Shown: positions 51,601 through 63,254 of the stretch, piece by piece
Layout of the letters: the number at the start of each line of letters is the position of its first letter
Numbering within the stretch: position 1 is the stretch's first letter
DNA from: Parasponia andersonii
Lineage: Eukaryota > Streptophyta > Magnoliopsida > Rosales > Cannabaceae
Assembly (NCBI GenBank): GCA_002914805.1
Contig: JXTB01000379.1
Span: forward strand, 227,545-291,544
Reading direction: 5' to 3'
DNA: 64,000 bases
The notes under the pieces: generated by a model
Database searches by the model: none
What the model saw: the letters and a program-made list of their open reading frames with translations, nothing else
Told to the model about the DNA's origin: nothing
Program-made: the position numbers and the translations under genes

Positions 51601-52911
51601 TAAAGAGATTGATAATTCTAACTAAAGCCTTTCATTAACAAAACCAGGAACAGTCGTATTTGAAACTTAGTATAATGCACAGAAGTCCAAATAAAAGTCT
51701 ACAACAATAACGGATCATCATTTTACCTTCCCAAATAGATAGATTGTGCCCGTGTTAGCACCATAAAACTCTTCGTGAGCATCAATTATGTAGAAAGGTA
51801 GAGAACCATCTGAATCCAAATCAAAATCTAAATTTTCTTCACTGTTTGAACCACTATTGACCTCTAGAGCACCTCCACTATCCCCAATCCCTTCGTTCCT
51901 GACTGCCTTCCATCCTGCAGTAGCACTCAAAGCCGGATCCTTTTCTTCTTTAGTCTTTGCATTCAAAGTAAAAACCTCTCTCTTCTTGACTGCGGGTTCC
52001 GCTTTTGCTTCAACAACATTTACCGTTTTCTCCTCAACTACATCTCCCTTGTCTGTAGAGTTAGAAGATTTGGCGAATGGAGCCTGACCCAATTCATCAT
52101 CCAAACCATCCCTTTCTTCTGATTCAGCAATTGGGCCTTTTCCCTTTGCTTCTACGCAATCTTCGCCACAATCCAACACAGAATCACCATTTCCAACATC
52201 CCTGCTTAGTCCAGAATCGCTATCTCTAAAAACCCTTTCAGAAACACGATCACCACCCACATTTGTCACTCTTTCGCTCTTGACATTGAAAATGGCCGGA
52301 ACAGAGCTCTTCGGGCCAGGCAACGGAGCAGCCTGAACCCTTCTACGCCTCTCTCTATCAGCCTCATCGGGCGCAAATTCGGCAATAACATCATCCACAA
52401 TACTATCACAAGACAACCCTTTACCGTTCTCCTCCCTATTCCTCTTAAAAACGGAAGAAGTAAACATAGAAGAAAGCCTCCGCTTACCCATCATGGCCGC
52501 CGCCGCAGAGAGAGAAGCGGAAGAGGAAGAGGGCTTTTTCGGCCGAGGCTCCTTCTTCTCCACCTTCTTCCTCTTCGGCCTCTCCAATTCGCCATCAGAT
52601 TCATCCGAAGACATGGGAAGGCCAGCTCTGGACCAGTCTTCTTCCTCGCCCTCATCGCCATAGCCAAGACCATCGTCATCGATGATGAATCCCCGGACTT
52701 CTTCCCGGCGCTTGGCTACGAGGGCGTCGTACTCGTCCTCGCCGACCATGTCGTAGATCGGATTCTCCATCTTGACCTGGTAACCTCCGGATTCGGATTT
52801 GCGGCCGCCGCTACGGAGAGCCTTGAGTCGTTCTAGGGCTCCTGCACGAGCTACCGCCTCAGATCCTCTCGCCCGCCGCCTTCCGGCTACAATTGGCTCC
52901 TCGTCCGCCAT
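42661..52911 (-). CDS. POLA1: DNA polymerase alpha catalytic subunit
   Basis: Thirty-one exons join in frame to about 1,550 residues. Exon 1 is 51727-52911 (395 codons), exon 2 50947-51117, exon 3 50769-50852, exon 8 49148-49308, exon 13 47189-47503, exon 16 46348-46420, exon 18 46009-46079 (with gap), exon 27 43506-43725, exon 31 42661-42807. The enzyme extends RNA primers within the nuclear primase complex. Visible: the acidic N-terminal pol-alpha domain ([37 protein letters not shown]), the exonuclease fold ([18 protein letters not shown]), polymerase motif A ([11 protein letters not shown], about 945-955), motif B ([19 protein letters not shown], about 1020-1040), two C-terminal zinc modules (CPKC; CDDETC and CPNYPSC) and the end [11 protein letters not shown]. 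It matches Arabidopsis ICU2 in order and size. Exon 8 ends at a GC donor (AG|GCAAGT). The YGDTDS motif falls in a 15-N gap. No damage elsewhere; likely functional. Confidence 0.96.
46064..46078. other. Assembly gap (15 N) inside POLA1 exon 18
   Basis: On the minus strand an intron acceptor (TGTGGCAG) is followed by G, 15 N, then coding CGGACTAGATGATATACCC. Family knowledge demands about 39 nt here (VIYGDTDSIMIYS) and a length divisible by three. G plus 15 N plus C is 17, so the N count is wrong and the true gap is near 37 nt. Confidence 0.9.
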
Positions 52912-52917
52912 TTCTGA

Positions 52918-52952
<35 letters not shown>
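52918..52952 (-). repeat. CT/GA microsatellite in the POLA1 leader
   Basis: An almost pure CT run (GA on the gene strand) begins 7 bp upstream of the POLA1 start codon, within the presumed 5' UTR. Confidence 0.9.
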
Positions 52953-53007
52953 GACTAATGAAGACTGTGTCTCTTCGGATTCAAGCTGGTCTGGATGTGT
53001 TGTGAAA

Positions 53008-53037
53008 TGGCGGGAGAGTTCGTAGTTTTGGCGCGAA
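53008..53037 (-). promoter_or_regulatory. Two E2F-like sites in the POLA1 promoter
   Basis: TTTTGGCGCGAA at 53026-53037 fits the E2F consensus TTTSSCGC. TGGCGGGAG at 53008-53016 fits the related GGCGGGA form. They lie about 100-125 bp upstream of the start codon. E2F-driven S-phase expression of replication genes is established for plants, so the position supports this role; binding here is inference. Confidence 0.7.
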
Positions 53038-53999
53038 TATCATGAAGATGGAGATGAAGATGAGACTGAGCTTTTGTTTATGATAATGGGCTTCTGGCTC
53101 GAGTACTCTTTTGGGCTGCTCGTACAAAAAGCGTGGGAAAAAGTACATGAATACCCGTTTTGTTAAGAATATTTACATAAACAACCGTTTCATTTTATTC
53201 TTTTTATTATACACTTATTTTGAGAAATGTTTACCCCAGGTATTTTGTAAATGGATTTTATCGTGTCTAAAAACTAGATATTGGTGAAATATGAGGAGAA
53301 AAAAAAATAGTATTAAGCGAAAATTTCACTTGACTTTGGCTCTAGGTGTTTACTTCTTATTCTGTTATTCAGTGTGCCAAATCGTACGTGTGATTTAATG
53401 TAAACCGTTCCCAAACAACCTGGTTTGAGATGAACGAGAGAAATCATACAAATAACACCTAAATTTGTGGGGTCTTGTGGTGAGGTAGCATTGGATATCG
53501 ATTTGACAATTTTGGCTAATTAAAAATTTTGTCTATGATTACTTAAAAATTAATTTTTGTTATAAAACTGAAAAATATATTACATCTAATGATAAAAGTT
53601 CATTCTCCAAATTATGCCCTGGGTAGGTAAAAAGGAAAAAAGAAAAGGCTATATTTCCAGGATTTGATTTCATATTCGAATGAAACTCGTAACGGTGTGA
53701 AAGTAGGTACTATAGCTAAAAGGTAAATTAAAAATAATATAAGTGAAATTGTTAAGCATTATTCAAGACGTTGCGATAAAGTATAGTTCGAACCGCATAC
53801 AAATTTGTCCAAATCATGTATTGAATTGCACCTTGCAGTTTGGGGTTTTTATAAACAGCAAAATTTAATAGAAAATGCGCCAATTAGTAAAGTACCGTGT
53901 GGTTTGACCGATTTCCCTTAATAGCAAAGTGTCGATTCATTAGTAAAATTTAATTCTTCTTACCGCGATATGGTACGTGCAACACCTGGGATATCTCTC
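53038..53999. other. POLA1 upstream and intergenic DNA, no gene seen
   Basis: AT-rich, with no second gene on the other side of the POLA1 promoter. No repeat boundary was recognised. Confidence 0.5.
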
Positions 54000-54139
54000 A
54001 CCATTTTCATCCTTGTGATGCACCTAAGTTTCGATATTTTTTAGGACCATTTTCCTCCTTGTGATGCACCTCAGTTTCGATATTTTTTTAGAACCATTTT
54101 CCTCCTTGTGATGCACCTAAGGTTCAATTTTTTTAAAAA
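54000..54139. repeat. Three tandem 46-47-bp units
   Basis: Units begin ACCATTTTC at 54000, 54046 and 54093 and share CCTTGTGATGCACCT and TTTCGATATTTTTT. The units differ at a few positions only. Confidence 0.93.
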
Positions 54140-54147
54140 ATTTTGGC

Positions 54148-55112
54148 AAAATTGGGCAATAAGCCAATTGGAAAATGAAAAAAAGGGCCCTAAAGTAAAT
54201 TTTTTGAAAAATAAAGTCCTAAAGTTTAAAAAATTTGAAAAATAAAACCTTTTTGGTTGGTAAGAATAAAATTTTCAAGAAAAATGAAACAAATTAAAAA
54301 AAAAAAAATGGGAATTTAACAAAAATAAATAACCTGGGAAAAAGAAAAAAAAAAAAAATAATTTGGCAAACAACAAAAAACACAAGGGCCGTGCCAAAAA
54401 TCCTATTTTTTAATCCTACTTTAGAACCTACGTGACCAATGAGTTATCTGTTTGGTGGTGAGGGTGAAATTTGGGCTTTTTCTTCGGGGAGAGAATTAGC
54501 CCTAAAACGAAAATTGGGCAATAAGGTAATCCGAAAACGAAAAAAAAGGCCCCAAAAAAAATTTTTTGAAAAATAAAGTTCTAAAGTTTAAAAAATTTGA
54601 AAAATAAAGCAATTTTGGTTGGTGGGTTTAAAAATTTCAAGAAAAATAAAAGGAATTAAAGGAAAAAAAATACGAATTTAACAAAAATAAACAACCTAAA
54701 AAAAAAAAAAAAAAAAAATTTAAGAGAAATTTTAAATTTTAGAGAATTTTCATTTTTTTAATTTTTTATATTATGTTGTTAATTTTTAGCTAATTTCTTT
54801 CTAATTCCAACTAATGTCAGTAAAATATTAATTTTGACATTCAAAACATTCCACGTGACTTGAAAATACTTAATTCTATCTAATATTTTAATAATTACTT
54901 ACGAAATGGCTTAATTATCAAAATATTTAAAACTTAGGGACTTAATTATCAAAATAATAACTCATACATAATTTTGCCAATCACAAAAACATAAGGGCCG
55001 TGCCAAAAACCCTATTTTTTAATCCTACTTTAGAACCTACTTGACCAATGAGTTATCTGTTTGGTGGTGAAGGTGAAATTTGGGCTTTTTCTTTGAGGAG
55101 AGAATTAGGCCC
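54148..55112. repeat. About 360-bp tandem duplication, second copy split by an insert
   Basis: Copy 1 (54148-54504) runs from AAATTGGGCAATAAG through GGGCCGTGCCAAAAAYCCT to GAGGAGAGAATTAG-type sequence. Copy 2 (54510-55112) has the same order but is interrupted by about 240 bp at about 54720-54965. The insert is AT-rich and I see no clear terminal repeats. Confidence 0.85.
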
Positions 55113-55229
55113 TATATGGCCTTTTCATAAAATAATTAAAAAATATATGGGATTCCATTTTTTTTTACAGACGTGGCATTCCACTTTTTAGAAAAATACC
55201 ATTGTATAAATTTTTTAGAAAAATCTTAC

Positions 55230-55375
55230 TTTTAAAAAATAGTAACTAGTAACTGATAATCAGATTTTAAGCACTAATAACTAGTAACCAATTATAGTTT
55301 AACTGGTATATAACTAGTAGCATGTAACCAATAATCAGTTTTCAGAAACTAGTAATTAGTAACCATTTTAAAAAT
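55230..55375. repeat. Degenerate short tandem repeat around ACTAGTAACCAATAATCAG
   Basis: The phrase AACTAGTAACYRATAATCAG recurs four to five times in variant form over 145 bp. Confidence 0.7.
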
Positions 55376-55585
55376 AATATTTTTGTAAAATTTTTTTTAA
55401 AAGTGATATTTTTCTAAAAAAATGTTATGGGAATTGGAAAAAAAATTGCCCAATTGCATTTTTGCAATTTTTTTTATTGTTATACGTAAAAGTGTAGAAA
55501 CACTTCTTCAACTAGAATTAGGAACAAATGAGTCGGAGATGTGATGACACCAACATCTCTAATTTTTACATTATTTGTACTATCT

Positions 55586-55736
55586 TTTTTTTTTAGTGTG
55601 GCTTAACTAATGACCACCACTTACTACAAATTTAAAAAAAAATAACACACACCCTACCAAGGTTTGAACCCTTGACCCCCCAAATTCACACACACATTCC
55701 TCAAGCCTTGGACTAATTGAGCTAGCCCCAGTTGGC
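55586..55736 (-). mobile_element. tRNA-derived SINE with 18-bp target-site duplication
   Basis: On the minus strand: a 5' end GCCAACTGGGGCTAGC, an A-box GGCTAGCTCAATTAG, a B-box GGGTTCAAACC about 45 bp on, a unique body, and an A-rich tail of about 9. The 18-bp sequence ACATTATTTGTACTATCT flanks it on both sides (55568-55585 and 55737-55754). Pol III boxes plus the duplication make the identification firm. Confidence 0.9.
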
Positions 55737-55754
55737 ACATTATTTGTACTATCT

Positions 55755-57396
55755 CAGTTAACTCTAATTTTTACATTATTAGTTATTGTATTTGTTGTGC
55801 TAGTTAAAACACAAATTACTAATTTGTTATGAAAAATGCCAAATTAATAAATTTATGATAAAACATAAATAACAGAAAAATCACAAATAAAGCAAAAATG
55901 TATCGTGATTCAGCTTTTAACCTACGTTCATATCGAAAACGATGAAGAATTTCACTATAACAACTGACAAAAATTTCATCATATCCAAATCCCATATACA
56001 CTCAAATCTCTCTTTCTCACGAAAGCATTCAAAACCACAAAAAAAAAATGTTTTGCTAATAATCTCAATGTCAATATAAAAAAGAATTATGAATAAACAA
56101 GCAACAAAAAAATAAAATCTCAAAAATTATTTTTACCAAATTCTCAGAAACTAGAGAGAAACAAACTAAAATGTACTAATTGGATAGCAAAGGGCCTACC
56201 AAACACGAGGTGCGAGAAGCACAGAAGACTTCATCACGGCTCACGCGGCTACACAAAGAAGCGTCTACAACACACACCAACAGTGTGACTGCCATTCCAA
56301 AGGGTGCAGCTCTACAAAGAAGAAAACAAGGGCATGCTTACATGCCATATGTTACTACGGCCACCGACTTAAAGGCATCGGGAAACTAACTCACTCTTAT
56401 GGGCTTTAGGCCCAAACGTGAATGACTAAAAGTATTTATGTAAATATTATATCGTTTACGAACTGATAATTATGCTCTTTGAATTTCACGATTTCTTGCA
56501 TAAGAGCCAATGGTACAACAAAAGCAAACTTCAGGGTAATATACAACATATAAAGAATAACATCCACTAGAAACGCAATATATCTATATCTTAAACAATT
56601 TAGACCATCAACTATAGACTTATGGAGTCATACAATCAGCATGTAGTAATCTTTTAAAGAAAATTATTATAAAATAACCTTACATTTATTTCATTATTAT
56701 TTAGATTTATTTTTATTTTTAGTTTAATTCAGGGCTAGATTTCAATGTTTTTTAATTAAGGGAAATTATACAATTTCTTGTTTATTTTCCCAAACCTATT
56801 TAATTGGGATGGATTATAGATTTAAAGTGGGTCGGACTGGTTAACAACATTTGATAAGTACATATGAGCTTTGCATCTATCCAGTCTTTGTTCCTATCAA
56901 AGACCCCGACATAACTCACATGCTCATCCCATATTTTACGTGGACCGTGCCTATACAAAGTGAATATGAGCATATACGTGCCAAAATACGGGCTTAACTT
57001 CATTGTAGTTCTATTATCTCCTTTTTTTTTTTTGTTAGATTGAAATGTAAAAAATATATATATTCATATTTTTTTAAATTTTGAATAAATAAAAACAAGG
57101 AAATAAATAATATTTAAAAATATATAAATAATATTAAACTTTAGCTATCAAGTGACACAAGTCATCAACTCTTTAGTTTTTCAATTGGTGATTTTTTTAT
57201 TTTAGAAAATAAACAAATTAGATGAAGGCTTTCGGTGGGCTATTACTAATTAGTTGGTAAAGTCACTTAAATTCGATATTTTCTAACCAAAAAACTAATG
57301 GAAGGATTAAGAGCAAATGAGAAGACTATTTCGTATGGTACTATATACCACCAATTAAGGAATAAAAAATTGATAAATATAACAACGTTCACCAAT
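55755..57396. other. Intergenic DNA; small GC-richer frame at 56180-56389
   Basis: Mostly AT-rich. A 69-codon frame at 56180-56389 lies in a patch of more balanced composition, but no domain was recognised and the patch is short. It could be repeat-derived. Confidence 0.45.
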
Positions 57397-58895
57397 GTTG
57401 AGAATTTTATTGTAAAATGCTAGTTTTTTTAAGAGTAATATGGTCATTTGACCATATTTAAAAAAAAATTATATATATATATATATTACACATTCTCTCT
57501 CCTTCGTCCCCTCCCCCTCCCGATTCACTCCCTCATTCCTGCTCTCTCTCTCATTCTCTCGGCCGAAGGAGCGCCGCAGCAACCTTGCCCACCGTCCGAC
57601 CAGGTCAGCTACCGGCGAAGCTCCCCCACGCCGCCTACCGCCCACGCCACCGATCCCCAGTCACCGCCGAGCTCAACATCGTCGGAAAACGCCATTTTTG
57701 GCCGCGGGGAGTTTCGATTTCTGGTGACAATTCCGACTGTTTTAGGTCGCATTCTTGGGCTCGTTAGATTCATCTCATCGAAAGGAACTTCAAGGTATAT
57801 ATTTCACAATCCCATTTTGCTCGGTTTGAAAGTTGCCATTTTTTGGTATTTTGAGTTTTGAATTTTAGTTTTTGATCCGACCGTTAGATTTCATTTTTGT
57901 TATCATTTTTGGAATATACTCGGAAAATGGAGAAATTTGATATATATATATATATATATATATTGACTATATTTGGTGACCGGCAAAAATCAATATCTAA
58001 CGGTATAAATTTTGTCTAGTTTTATATGTCACCGATCCGATGTCAGATCAGACCTGAATTGGTCGAGTTATATATCTAACTTAGCTATTTTGGACATTAG
58101 AAATTCAATGGAGAAATCTATTCATTGATTCGAAGCTCTGTTGAGAAGTTGGTTTTTCCCAAGTGAGCGATCGAGGGCGTAGAATTAGTTCCCACCCCTC
58201 CAAGTGATCGTCCAACGGCACCTTGAGCATCCAATAGCGTGGTATCGTTATTCTAGTGAAGTAGGAATTTAGTTACCTCTCTTTTATGTCGTTTGTGAAT
58301 AAAACTTATTTTCTACAATATATGAGAACAAACGTGATTTTATAACTTTTAAATATCTGTGATGGTATGATTTATATATTGGATTGGTCGTTATGCTACC
58401 CATTTTTCTACAAAATTTAATTAAATATTTTATTAAAAAACTAGAGCATTATTTGAACTTAAATTACTGTATGGCTATTTTTACATATCAGTTCAGAGTA
58501 CACGTGTCATATGATCACACATGAGTCTTAGGTTAGCATTATGGGGTTTTTTTTTTACAGTATGGCGCTGCAGCCCTACCGACGGTGAGAGTCCGTGAAC
58601 CCACACAGGGCATTTCTTATGATTACCTCCCTATTTGGCAGGTGTAAGCAATGCGGTTATCTCTCCAGGTTTGGTAGGCGACACACGGGTGTCCCCTTCG
58701 GTTATGGGCTAGGTGTCAGGCAGGTTGTATGGCACACGTAGTGCCAACACCCTAGTTTCCATTGATGAGAGGTGATGAACTCATGGATATGAATAGATTT
58801 GTGTCATGTATTTGTGGACTGATTGATTTTTTGATATCATGTTTTCTATATATCTATATATATATATATGAGAAAACACAATAGAGATTGGAGAA

Positions 58896-58931
<36 letters not shown>

Positions 58932-59673
58932 CAGACTATCAACTTTAGAAATGAACATGTATAAGTACATAAACATGGTTTTGCAAAAAGGGTGTTCTTG
59001 GACTAAAATGACTATGCAGGAGCTTTCCATCACTAAAAGAGTTTTTACACGAGGTAACAGCTTTTCTACTGAGCTCTCGAGCTCATCCCTCATATTTTCT
59101 TCCCTTTCAGATGATCATTCATTCGAGTCAGTCGTCTCGATGGCCGGACAAGTCGCTTGGTTTACGTTGCGATCTTATTCCTATTCTTCTGGTTGGTTCT
59201 TATAACTTATTCCATTCCTTTCTTTTTAACTGTTTAGCCAAGTTGATTGTCAATGCTAAGAGAATATATGAGGATGTATTTACTACTATTTGAGGATTTG
59301 GTGTATAAATGGGACCCTATAGTTCCTAAAGAGCATATTTTTAAAATTTTAAGTACTTGAAATTTTGATTAATTCTGTAAATCAATTCTTGGACTCTCAA
59401 GATTTGCGAACTTCATTTTAATCAACATTAAAGTTTTTATTAAACCAAATTTTTGTATAAATTAACTATGTTTTTCTTGAATTCTAATTGGTGTTTCTTT
59501 ATGGGTAAATTAAACTAAAGATGAACCTCTTTCATACAGAATTTCTAACGATTTGATGACTAAAATAAAAATCCAAATACTTGATTTTCTCTGAATTTTA
59601 TAAAATTCTTTATTTATATTAATTTACACTCAAAATTACCAAAAAATCACGGCTTAGGATTTGGGTCGTGACA
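57397..59673 (+). mobile_element. Probable solo LTR of a Ty3/gypsy element
   Basis: The block ends GGATTTGGGTCGTGACA at 59673, an ending I associate with plant gypsy (Tekay-like) LTRs. It begins around TGTTGAGAATTTTATTG at 57397. A TA-rich promoter-like run (57470-57486) is followed by a CT-rich then GC-rich leader-like stretch (57490-57790) and the phrase CCGACGGTGAGAGTCCGTG (58579-58597). I could not match target-site duplications, so the left boundary is uncertain. Confidence 0.4.
58852..58925. repeat. Two TA microsatellites
   Basis: TA runs at about 58852-58868 and 58902-58926 inside the probable gypsy LTR. Confidence 0.85.
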
Positions 59674-60704
59674 TTAATTGTCATACTTATTGGTTCTTTT
59701 CTTTTTACTCTGAACATGGTTTATTGGTCAAAGATTAGTAGACAATTTAATGGGCGTAGCATTATTACTCTTTTGGCTAGCATACATTACAACAAATGGA
59801 TTGATGTGTATTAATTAATATTGTACTATATTGTTTTAAAGTATATCAAGAGATTGGAGACAGCTTATGGCTGTTTATTCCAATATATTCACTCTATCAA
59901 ATTTGAGTTTCCTTTTCAAAAAAATAAAAATAAAAATTGAGTTTGGTATTTTATTTTATTTTTGGATAAGTTAGGTTAGGTGTGTGTGTTAGTACAGCTA
60001 AAGGATACTTAACAATATTAAACTGAAACATAAATGACGATTCATAAAAAAGAAGAAGAAGAAGAAGAAGAAGAAGAAGAAGGCATATGAGACGCTCCTG
60101 CCTCTCTCATACATAGATTTGCTTTTTGCTCTTTTTTTTTAACGTTTAATTTTATTTTTCTAATTGTGACAAAAATGGAGAAAATAATTAAACAAAAAAA
60201 AAATACTAAGAACAAGAGTCAGTATTCAGTAATCTACTTGTACGGTTGCACCGTTCGATATGAAACGGATGATACAGTTATTCACTTATTTGCTTAATTT
60301 CTGTTGATTACTATTTACACATATTGGCAAATTTTCTTCTTTAGAAACTTATATTGGCATTTAAACTTTAAAGGCATGTTTGATGGTATTAATGAATTAA
60401 CATAAGAGATATATGTTGTGATTATTACGTCCACTGTCCAATAGAAAAATCGAGTCAGCAGGTCTAAGCAGGTGTACGTTATACTATGCATCTCAAAATT
60501 GTTGAGACTCAATATAATATGAAAGGGTTTGATTGGTTCATTCATACTAATGTGTCTTTCCCATGAATTATTTTAGGGACCAGTCATCCTGCGAATGATT
60601 TTCTGTTAATGGCGTGGTAGATAGGTTAAAATCAATGAACTTTGGCATTATCATCTATGTTATATATGCAAATAAATAAGTATAATATGTCCCACCGCTT
60701 GGTA
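59674..60704. other. Intergenic DNA with an (AGA)n microsatellite
   Basis: The (AGA)n run spans 60050-60082. No gene or bounded element otherwise. Confidence 0.5.
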
Positions 60705-60831
60705 TCTCTTATTATTATTTTTTTTAAGGATAAGGGTATTCTTAATTAACATGTAAAATGAAAAGTGAAGAGATGATATTTACATGTTAATTAAGAATAC
60801 CCTTATCCTTAAAAAAAATAATAATAAGAGA
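60705..60831. repeat. Perfect inverted repeat, 53-bp arms, 21-bp loop
   Basis: Arms 60705-60757 and 60779-60831 are exact reverse complements, beginning TCTCTTATTATTATTTTTTT and ending AATTAACATGTAAA. The loop is 60758-60778. This is a snap-back MITE-like structure; no coding content. Confidence 0.95.
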
Positions 60832-61677
60832 AATTTTTTACAAAGCGCCCTATATAAACCTCATCGAAAATCGTAGCAAATTATTTTTCCAAACTATATT
60901 TAAGCGAAATATAGAAATAGAGGTCACAAACACAGGATAGCCCTTCTCCAAAGTCCAGTAATTTCCTAATCTTATCAGTGCTGGTACCTATCGTTCATTT
61001 CATGGATGATATGCCAAAGAGCTTAATATACATGTATGACTTTATACAAACTTCACAAAGCCATAAAGATCTGCTGGGATTTTTTGACTAACGAAATTTA
61101 GAAAAATATAATTTCTTTATATATATTACAGATATCTATCTCACTAGCATATAGAAAAAGCCAGTTTTGAAGTTTCATCACCTTAATGGCTAAGCTGGTT
61201 CCATGTGAAAATAACAAAAATATGGTGCTTATAAACTATTATGATACAAGCTAGAAACATATTTAACTACTTAGGAAAATAAAATATGAGTAATGTTATG
61301 GACTACCAAACTTCATAATAACCTATAAATTTAATAATATTATTTTAATTAATAAATTAAGTTTCATATAAAATTTAATGATTATATTTTAAAAATAACA
61401 AATTCACATATTATGTGGTACATAGTTTTACATTACTCATAAAATTTACATTAAAATTTTACACGTGACAAACTTGGGGAGTTTGCATTATTATTAATAA
61501 CCATGCACACATGAAAAACGTAGTTTATCATTTGTCCCCCCCCCCCTCCTTTTTCAAAAAAAAAAAACATACTAACAGGGAGAGAGTTCTGAGTGAGATG
61601 TTTAGTCTCCAGTCAGTCTACCGTCATGTGCATATGCTACTTCCCAGTTCCTCCGTCAATTTCTCACTTTCATGTCA

Positions 61678-61711
<34 letters not shown>

Positions 61712-61754
61712 GATATATGTGTGTACGACAGTACGAGTCATATGCTTCTTACAT
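60832..61754. other. Intergenic DNA before the kinase relic
   Basis: AT-rich, with a (GT)n(TA)n microsatellite at about 61679-61711 just upstream of the kinase sequence. No transmembrane or extracellular exon for the kinase was found here. Confidence 0.5.
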
Positions 61755-63254
61755 TGGTATACTCTAAGGGAGCTTGAGGCTGCGACGAATGGTTTTGGGC
61801 CTGAAAATGTTGTTGGCCAAGGTGGGGATGGGATTGTTTACCATGGCGTATTGGGAAACGACACTCAGGTTGCTGTCAAGAACTTGGTCAACGATAGGTG
61901 CTTTCTTCTTTGAATTCACTCTAGTATTCTCATACATGTATAATATAATGTTGTCGTTTTTTTGGTTATTAGAATTTGTGTACAAATCTAATTAATGTTT
62001 CAATAATCGTAATATTGTTGAATCGGTTAGGATAATTTGGAGTTTTGAGTCTTTGAATTGATGGAACGTGAATTTGGTATTTGCAAGGGGACAAGCTGAG
62101 AAGGAGTTTAAGGTTGAAGTTGAGACAATTGTACGAGTTAGGCACAAGAATTTAGTGAGGCTGCTTGGTTACTGTGCCGAAGGAGCTTGTAGGTACCCTG
62201 CTTTTGCGTCTTTAAACTTCTTATGGTATTCAAAACCAAAGTTCATCATATCACGTTCTTTTTTGGCTGTAGTTTGTCAATTTCTTGCTGATATCAATAT
62301 TGATCCGATTCGAACTGTAATCACACTTTTACATGTCATAGGATGCTTGTGTACGAGTATGTAAACAATGGGAACCTGGAACAGTGGCTTCATGGGGATG
62401 TAGGACCTTTTAGTCCACTTACTTGGGAGATTAGTATTAATATCATCCTGGGAATAGCAAAAGGGTATGATCTATAACTTAGTTTTTTCTTCTTCCTCTG
62501 CCTTAAAACCATCATGGAATCGCTTTTAAAATAACTAGTGAACTAAACGTGCAGGTTAACTTACCTTCATGAAGGGCTAGAACCCAAAGTCATTCACCGT
62601 GATCTTAAATCAAGCAGCATTTTACTTGACAAGCAGTGGAATCCTAAGGTATCGGATTTTGGCCTCACCAAACTCATTGGCTCAGAGAGGAGCTATACCA
62701 CAACCTGTGTCATGGGAGCATTTGGGTACGTTTCTCTTAACATGTGGAAAAGGATTTCTTCTGTGCTTTCAAAAGAGGTGATAACCATAGCTTTTGATAT
62801 TTTGTAGCTATGTGGCTCCTGAATATGCAAGTACAGGCATGTTGAATGACAGATGTGATGTCTATAGCTTTGGAGTTCTTATTATGGAAATAATTTCTGG
62901 GAGGAAACCAGTTGATTATAACTGGCCTGCAGAAGAGGTTTGCACTTGACTTTTAAGAGACTGCTCAAATCTATGTGTATGACTAGGAACTCTTCCCTCT
63001 CCACGCTACTTATAGGTTAAAAGTTCCAAAATTTTCAGATTTAAGTAGTGGAGTGGCTAAAGAAGATGGTTAGTAGCAGGAACTCAGAGGGAGTATTGGA
63101 TCCAAAGCTACCTCGGAAGCCGGCCACCAAAACTTTGAAGCGAGCTCTTCTTGTTGCATTATGCTGTGTTGATCCAAATGCACAGTAGCGGCCTAAAATG
63201 GGACATCTTGTACATATGCTTGAAGCTGATGAAGCTCCCTTGAAAAATGTATGA
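61755..63254 (+). pseudogene. Receptor-like Ser/Thr kinase fragment (At4g34500-type), decayed
   Basis: Six exon-like blocks follow the intron pattern of this kinase family: 61755-61897, 62088-62192, 62342-62464, 62555-62725, 62808-62937 and about 63040-63254. Seen in order: [13 protein letters not shown], glycine loop [13 protein letters not shown] (Asp replaces the usual Tyr or Phe), VAVKNL with the catalytic Lys, [73 protein letters not shown] and RPKMGHLVHMLEAD. The last block has a TAA near its start and a TAG just before RPKMGH. The N-terminal membrane part expected for the family is not found upstream. The earlier blocks are still open, so loss looks fairly recent. An alternative is a truncated kinase that ends early. 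Confidence 0.82.

Noticed and set aside
56180-56389. 69-codon frame in a less AT-rich patch
   Set aside because: Too short, no recognisable family, and surrounded by repeat DNA.
57448-57861. 137-codon Pro/Ser-rich frame
   Set aside because: Lies in the leader-like part of a probable LTR and has no known domain.
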